A stretch of DNA of 64,000 nt, taken from positions 12,649,992 to 12,713,991 of the forward strand of contig OZ022261.1 of NCBI GenBank assembly GCA_963978905.1, in the 5' to 3' direction. Below, piece by piece: positions 58,716-64,000 of the stretch. The stretch comes from Trichostrongylus colubriformis (lineage: Eukaryota > Nematoda > Chromadorea > Rhabditida > Trichostrongylidae). Position numbers and translations under genes: made by a program. Each line of letters opens with the position of its first letter. Position 1 is the first letter of the stretch. The notes under the pieces were generated by a model that saw nothing but the letters and a program-made list of their open reading frames with translations, was not told the origin of the DNA and searched no databases.

Positions 58716-60266
58716 ATGCTTGAACTCCTCTCGGGATAGGAAATGTAGGATTATTTTGCTGGGGTACCGCGCTGCAGTAAATTCAGGGGTACCCTAACCT
58801 TTCCGGTTTTAACTATCACTTTTGACGTGATAATGCTTTAACTCGAGAAATTATCTGCATGCATTGCATGGCATTTCTAGGCTCTCTGCGCCTGTGCTAA
58901 ATTCATTCGTAATTTGGGGCGAGACGTGGATGGAGACAGACTCTCAAAAAACCCCAGTATGCCAGAAAATCTCGTTTTCAGAGCTTACTGGCAATGAACC
59001 TTCAATTGCCTTGCTTCACCTTCTCTATTCCAACTTTTTCCCACGTAAAACGGGCTTTTCCCTACCTTCCCTTTCTCCTGTAACACTCGCCGGCCTAGTG
59101 GGCCGTCACCGCACATGTTCTGGTTCCTTATGACTTGTGTCCCTAGAGGTTCCAGCACACTCAGTTCTCCATCACTTCTCATTTTTCAGATCTCAGTGTT
59201 GTCGAGCTTGTGAAGCTCTCCAATCCCTTCCGTTCGCATTCGAAAGATGTTTTCTTGAAGTCCTTCGCAGCTTCAATCCAAGTTTTCACTGAACCATATC
59301 ACGCTGAAGCTTCAAGAAGCGGTGCCCGTTCATTTTTTTTCGTAGTAAAGTATGAATCACCAGTTGACTATTGCCCATCCACTCTTTGTTGAAGGCAAAA
59401 TTCACGATAACCTTCGTGAGTCACCGTGCTCAGTAAAATCTTCCTGACCTCGGGCTTCCACGAGATCGCAGCCCATTCTCACTGAGGTTATCACCCAGTA
59501 TTCGGGGGTACTGGCCTGCTAACTTGGCTTTTATCGGCTATGGCCATCCTTGATCCGTTGGACAGATCATTGACAGGTGTCAGCCATCCTGAGACGATGG
59601 GACACATCTAATTTTCGGATTCTGTACGCGCTTACTCTCACCCTGGCACCGCGATAAAGGTACACCTTTTCAGTAGCGAAAAGGGTTATCTGATCACAGA
59701 TGGAACCGAAATAGTAAATTAGATGTGTCTTCAAGTTCGCTCGCTGTGTTATTTTGGAAAAAGAAACGCTCTTAGCATGGTGGACGGTTTTTTGTTTGCT
59801 GCGGAAACGAGCATTTTAATTGCATTTTTTTTCGCAAATTTATAAATCTCTCGCTTACGCTAGGGGTGCTTCGAGATTATTCAGTGATCTATTGCACTAC
59901 GGTCGGACCAATACTCTCTGTCAAACTGAATGCACTCGTCCAGTTTTTGCTGGCTACTTGAAAGACATTGACAGGGATAATGTGAGAAAAGAGAACTCTT
60001 AAGATGAGTCATCCAAAACAGAGCTACGGCTCCAGGAGGACTATGTATATGAGGAGAATTTTTAGTTGAGAAAGAGCGCTCCGGGCTTTGAGAAAGCTGC
60101 CTTTTTTTATGCTAGCACTTGTTTTGAGATGACCTCCCCTTTTGTTGACACGACATGCCCCCATTCGGAATCAGGTGCGAGAAAGTGGTCTTATCCCTTG
60201 TGTTTTTGACCGTTTCATTTCACTTTCTCTTCATTATCGTACTATTAGGCACCTCGACTTTCATAT
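58716..60266. other. intergenic stretch
   Basis: No supported gene. Paired GATGGCCATCC-like segments near 59530-59590 (TATGGCCATCCTTGATCC, CAGCCATCCTGAGACGATGG) are weakly repetitive. Confidence 0.35.
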
Positions 60267-60487
60267 TAAAGGAACCGAGTGGTCAGAAGAAAGAGGAAGA
60301 TGCAAAGAAATGATCATTTTATAACGAACTTTCAAAGTTAGAAGTGATAATCAGTGGAGCGAAAGCGTCCTAATGAATTCACTTTCGACGTCTTGGCAAG
60401 GTGTCGTGTGTGCATTGCGGCAACTGCAAGCCACCGTAATCCCATACAGTAAACCGAAATTGCCCTGTTCCCGGTGTCTTTGAACGA
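60267..60487. mobile_element. short member of the 54157 repeat family
   Basis: Starts AAAGGAACCGAGTGG and ends CCCGGTGTCTTTGAACG, with inverted ends. The first part (AGATGCAAAGAAATGATCATT, TTAGAAGTGATAATC) matches the inner end of the long family members in reverse. The second part holds TGCATTGCGGCAACTGCAAG. It is about half the full length. Confidence 0.6.
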
Positions 60488-60732
60488 TTTGTTCATGTTT
60501 GGCCCTAACTACCCATACCACAGACATCAAATCAAATTATTCACGCATGAGTCTTCCAAGATACGTTCTACCTTTCTGGTCGTAGCTCTTGCTGCAAGTG
60601 CTTCAATTCTTGAGATTGGTGAGTAGTTTAAGCCAAGATAGCGCAACCCTTTTAATTTACCCTTTATTGTGGTGTTCGGAAAAATCAAGTGCTATCCCCT
60701 GTTTCATAAACGAATCATATAATGCATTTCAG

Positions 60733-61010
60733 AGTGGAATTGATGTGACATTTCCACACGGCGCAAACGAATGTCTATCTGTGTTCTGCCTAACGTAGCC
60801 TATTCCGGTTTATGCAGACACATTCAGAGTTGCGCATACGATATCGTTTCACAATGGGAAATGAATTTGGCCGCTCGCTTCTCTGTCGGTGCCTTGGAGA
60901 TTTCATTTTTCCTCGTTTCTATGGGCTTGATCGTTAGTCATACATCGTCACCCGCTGCCTTTCTGACATATTCGCTTATCTTCATTTTTGGCCCTATCGT
61001 GAAACTGTAA
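60733..61010 (+). CDS. candidate C-terminal exons of a membrane protein
   Basis: Exon 60733-60782 follows a TTTCAG acceptor (IDVTFPHGANECLS). After a 35-nt GT...GCAG gap, exon 60818-61010 continues in phase to TAA. The last exon has two likely membrane helices, VGALEISFFLVSMGLIVS and AAFLTYSLIFIFGPIVKL. An upstream stretch at about 60548-60618 (RSTFLVVALAASASILEI) before a GTGAGT donor looks like another membrane helix but is out of phase with the next exon, so an exon is missing or the model is wrong. No family recognised. Confidence 0.35.
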
Positions 61011-61127
61011 CCTTCAATTTCTCAGAGAACATGTCCTTTAGGTTTTTATAACGTGTATCGATTTTGTATTATACGTCTGTATGTACTACGTCTGACACCG
61101 TCATGCGCACATACATATATGAAAAAT

Positions 61128-61406
61128 TCATGGCGGAAGAATTTCGGTGGAACTATGTATGATGTCTGAGAAGACGTCAGTCAGAAATGATGCAAAACGT
61201 TGTTCATGATAATCATTCGAATCGGAATCCGAAATTGTTACGACTAAGAGGCGGAGAGCTAAGATCCTCGAATCGTTCGAGCTTTCCTCTTCATCATCAT
61301 CTTCCTTGAGCTTTTCACTATCTTTCCTTTCTAAAATATTCGGATCGTGCACATTAGCGATTCGCTGGCCGCTTCTAGTCGTTACTCCATCTCCCGATTC
61401 AGCCAC
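61128..61406 (-). CDS. acidic N-terminal exon, unrecognised
   Basis: The ATG at 61406 opens a 92-codon frame. It begins MAESGDGVTTRSGQRIAN and has a strongly acidic segment (KLKEDDDEEESSNDSR) and SDSDSNDYHEQ. Such TRSGQR plus acidic-serine composition is common in nuclear proteins, but no domain is visible. GT donors occur within it (for example after CTTAGTC), so it may be a first exon of a minus-strand gene whose other exons lie at lower coordinates. Confidence 0.35.
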   Translation of the reverse strand: MAESGDGVTTRSGQRIANVHDPNILERKDSEKLKEDDDEEESSNDSRILALRLLVVTISDSDSNDYHEQRFASFLTDVFSDIIHSSTEILPP

Positions 61407-62225
61407 GCCCCACCGCTCAGCTCGGGGTGCTTCGTTTCTATCTTGTGCATAGGACTGGTGCTATCTCTTATTTCCGCTTAATTGAGCATTCATAGATTAG
61501 TGGTGAAACACGGATGCCCCAGAAATCCTAACACTTATACAACTATGCTGATTAAATAAGAATAATGAGGAGATTTGCTGTGGATTCATATGTAATAAAA
61601 AAAACTGTTTATTAAGACCTTGCCCTTGCGCTGGCTCGGCATACGACTGACTGTAATGAGGGTGTGTGCAATTAGGGCAAAAAATTCGCGTGCCACGTGT
61701 GGCGTGCAACACGATGGTGCTATCTAAAGATGCCCTATTGGTTCGGATCCAGAGCGATTAAAACTAATATACCATTACAGTTCCAGGACCCAGTTTCGAC
61801 GATACCATTAGCTCATCGCGTCGCACGACGAACGCCACGGAACGAATTTCCGTAATGCAGCACACCCACTGTAATGATACATGATATCCAGCTGCAGGCG
61901 ACTGCCATTGTCGGAGTGAACAATGGTGTATCCATTAACTGTGAATAGTTTCACGCGAGGAGACAGCGGCCGCGTCACCTGGCATGCAGCCAATTCACGA
62001 TGAGACCAGCAATGCTTTTGGGGCGCGCCGTCGCAGTTCGCGTGGCGGGTGACCTGGTTGGACAGTCCTGACACACGCTCTTATGCCACTGAGTCACACG
62101 AATTGGCTAACTGTCAACTTTCTTGGTGATCCCGTTGTGAATAGGTCTGGTCGCTGTAAATTGTAATTGCAAATTGCAAATTGTGCCATTCCATTAAGGG
62201 ATAAGCAAGGAACGATCGCGGGCGA
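61407..62225. other. intergenic stretch
   Basis: Frames at 61808-62074 (minus) lack domain or splice support. Nothing else recognised. Confidence 0.35.
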
Positions 62226-62406
62226 AGGGCTAAGGCCGTATCCATACTGTGCGATGCCGGCGGCAGGGTTTGGTTGCGTTTCTCTGCGTCTCCGCCTCTG
62301 CCAGCCTGCCTTGTTATCTGCGTCGTCTCCTCACCTCCCCGCCGCTCTGACTCGCTGCCTATGAACGCAGCCATGCCCTGCCGGCGCTGATTATCAACGC
62401 GGCCTA
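62226..62406. mobile_element. GC-rich palindromic MITE, copy 2
   Basis: Arms AAGGCCGTATCCATACTGTG, GATGCCGGCGGCAGGGTTTG pair with GCCATGCCCTGCCGGCGC and AACGCGGCCTAG. Shares TCTCTGCGTCTCCG and the overall plan with 30537-30718. Confidence 0.7.
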
Positions 62407-63039
62407 GTTTGCGTAACCCAGTGATTCAACTAGACAGTCCTAACGCACACTCGAAACGATACGCATACCTTACTATACACACATGCACTCACACACTCAC
62501 ATGCACAACATACGAGCTCTATTCACACTATGTATCCTCCACTGCTGATGTCTTTATGAACAGTCTTAATTCTGAAATTTTTAACTGCTTTTGATTTTGG
62601 CCCAATCCACAGTGTTGCTGCGAGGATGGTTTATGGGCAAAAGCTTCAGTTTCTGTCCATGCTTGGAGTACGAGTGCTGTGCCGGACCAATGGTTTTGGT
62701 CGAGACTCAGCATAGCGGTTTACCTACATATTCACACATTTTTCTATTCCACTAGTGTCCTTAAGTCGTTCATGGACGATATATATGAGAGAGGATCTGA
62801 AGTAGCCTAATCAGCTCAATCCCTTCCTAGGCTTAGATAACCTTCGCGTTTCCCTGCTTAAAGACAGCATTAGGGATGATGTGGTAATGGAGAAATCCCT
62901 ACAAGAAGTCACTCACATTGTAGTTTTAGGCCAAAGAAGGCTATCTGTGGCGAAACCCCGGTGAAAAGCGCCCCTCCGCTATAGAAGCTCTGCAAAACGC
63001 CGCAACCGTGTAGCGGTTCCGCCTCTTGGATACAACGAT
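62407..63039. other. intergenic stretch
   Basis: A CA/CT-rich patch (CACACATGCACTCACACACT) lies at 62477-62510. No gene supported. Confidence 0.4.
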
Positions 63040-63415
63040 CCCGCCTCCCGATGACGTAATTTTCGATTGACTGGGGTGGGAGCGGCCAAGGAGATGCGGC
63101 AGAATCGAAGGTTTCGCGGCGCGCTTTCGCAGTTTTAGTTTGAAGCTCACTCCAAAAAGTATGCTGTCGTATTTCCAAATATTCCCTTGTGTTTATTTGG
63201 CAACATGCCAATGGAGAACTAGATCAGACTACTCCCCTCTTGACGGACAGGTCGTCCGCGTCGAGAATCATCGGTGGAAAGGGGATCCTATTTCTCGGGT
63301 TTTTGGCCAATCCCATCCGTTTTTTCTTCACTGTCCTATTACTAGGCATTTTGACTTTCACATTCACTACTTCTTTTACTTTTCGTCCGACTTTCCCATA
63401 ATGCTGCCTTTAGGG
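63040..63415. repeat. dispersed repeat, related to 18640-19010
   Basis: Same block order as the other copy (GAGCGGCCAAGGAGATGCGG, CGCGCTTTCGCAGTTTTAG, GGCAACATGCCAATGGAG, ACAGGTCGTCCGCGTCG, AAGGGGATCCTATTTCTCGG). Plus-strand frames across it are repeat-borne. Confidence 0.75.
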
Positions 63416-64000
63416 TCATTTTTTTATATCGTCTTCTCACCTTGATATTTTGATTTGGATGCGCTGGAATGTGCATTTAGGTGCATTGACCCGAAATGTT
63501 CAACACCTTAGCAACTCCAACCTCTGTTTTAATTTACAACTATTGATTTCTTTCCAACACTTTGAAATATTTTATTATGTGGTGACCCTGAATGAAGTAC
63601 TAATCTATACATTTCTCACGGTGCTAATCTATTGAGGGAGTATGAAGGGGAGGGGCTGCGCACCCATTTCCGCCTGAACGTCTCTTACCAGTCTATCATC
63701 AATCAACCATCAGCCTACATACTTTATCCTGAAACTCATTTTCCTTTTTTATTTTATTTGTAGTGCTTATAAATATCAAAGGCACGCTCCACGATAACCA
63801 CATGGGTAGACTTAATTTCTCGGGGCAGTTTTTCCTTGGGGCAACTATGTACATAGGCTGTGTCTTCTTCGTGCTGCCATGGTGCTCTATCACGGCGCCA
63901 CACTTGCTCGAACCCACTCCGACGCCAAGGAACCACTGCCCCACTCCACTATACCCAGTAGATGACCTATCTGGTTAATCTAGTTATATTGGAGTTTTAA
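63416..64000. other. intergenic stretch at window end
   Basis: A 71-codon plus frame at 63763-63978 and its minus shadows are open across the same bases; no domain or splice site decides between them. Confidence 0.35.

Overview
The window is eukaryotic and most likely from a nematode, probably of the rhabditid/strongylid type. The evidence is many very short introns (about 44-60 nt) with GTAAGT-like donors and TTTCAG-like acceptors, one nuclear-receptor zinc-finger exon with a nematode-like CNGCKG P-box, and a repeat-rich background full of small palindromic elements. Species was not determined. A 200-base run of N at 26584-26783 shows a scaffold gap. No bacterial genes, CRISPR array or operator-type regulation were seen.

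Layout. 1-24 kb is almost all repeats: two copies of a ~2.3 kb dispersed repeat (1-2487 and 10826-13017), several foldback elements, a 1.9 kb block of AT and TAG-type simple repeats with a hairpin element inside it (7.84-9.73 kb), a local tandem duplication (19.5-20.05 kb) and a 59-codon candidate exon at 7139. From 23.6 to 35 kb there are isolated, weakly supported exons: a small secreted protein (23651-23994, minus), a nuclear-receptor exon (24549-24650, minus), and unrecognised exons near 29.6, 30.3, 31.3, 31.7, 32.9 and 34.8 kb. 36-42 kb is again transposon debris and contains a three-level nested insertion (39288-40793) with a clear 9-bp target duplication.

42574-51418 (plus) holds the only large gene. 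I assembled it by hand as 28 exons whose phases are all consistent, giving a 1,313-residue open frame. It encodes a signal peptide, a cysteine-rich domain, a cysteine-bearing linker and seven membrane segments that align by motif with Smoothened, the class F receptor of the Hedgehog pathway. The loop between membrane segments 5 and 6 is enlarged, and a long Gln/Pro/Ser-rich tail follows. The tail may instead be a second gene in the same transcription unit, because unspliced exon 17 reaches a stop after 769 residues. Smoothened is generally regarded as absent from C. elegans, so this is the main discovery candidate.

51.4-64 kb contains two large foldback elements (52621-53752, 58003-58715), a decayed mariner transposon with TA target duplication (54733-55600), a minus-strand set of exons resembling a TBC-domain protein (56603-57446), a possible two-pass membrane protein end (60733-61010) and an acidic minus-strand first exon (61128-61406). 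Apart from the receptor gene, function assignments are tentative. Exon boundaries are inferred from sequence alone and need transcript support.
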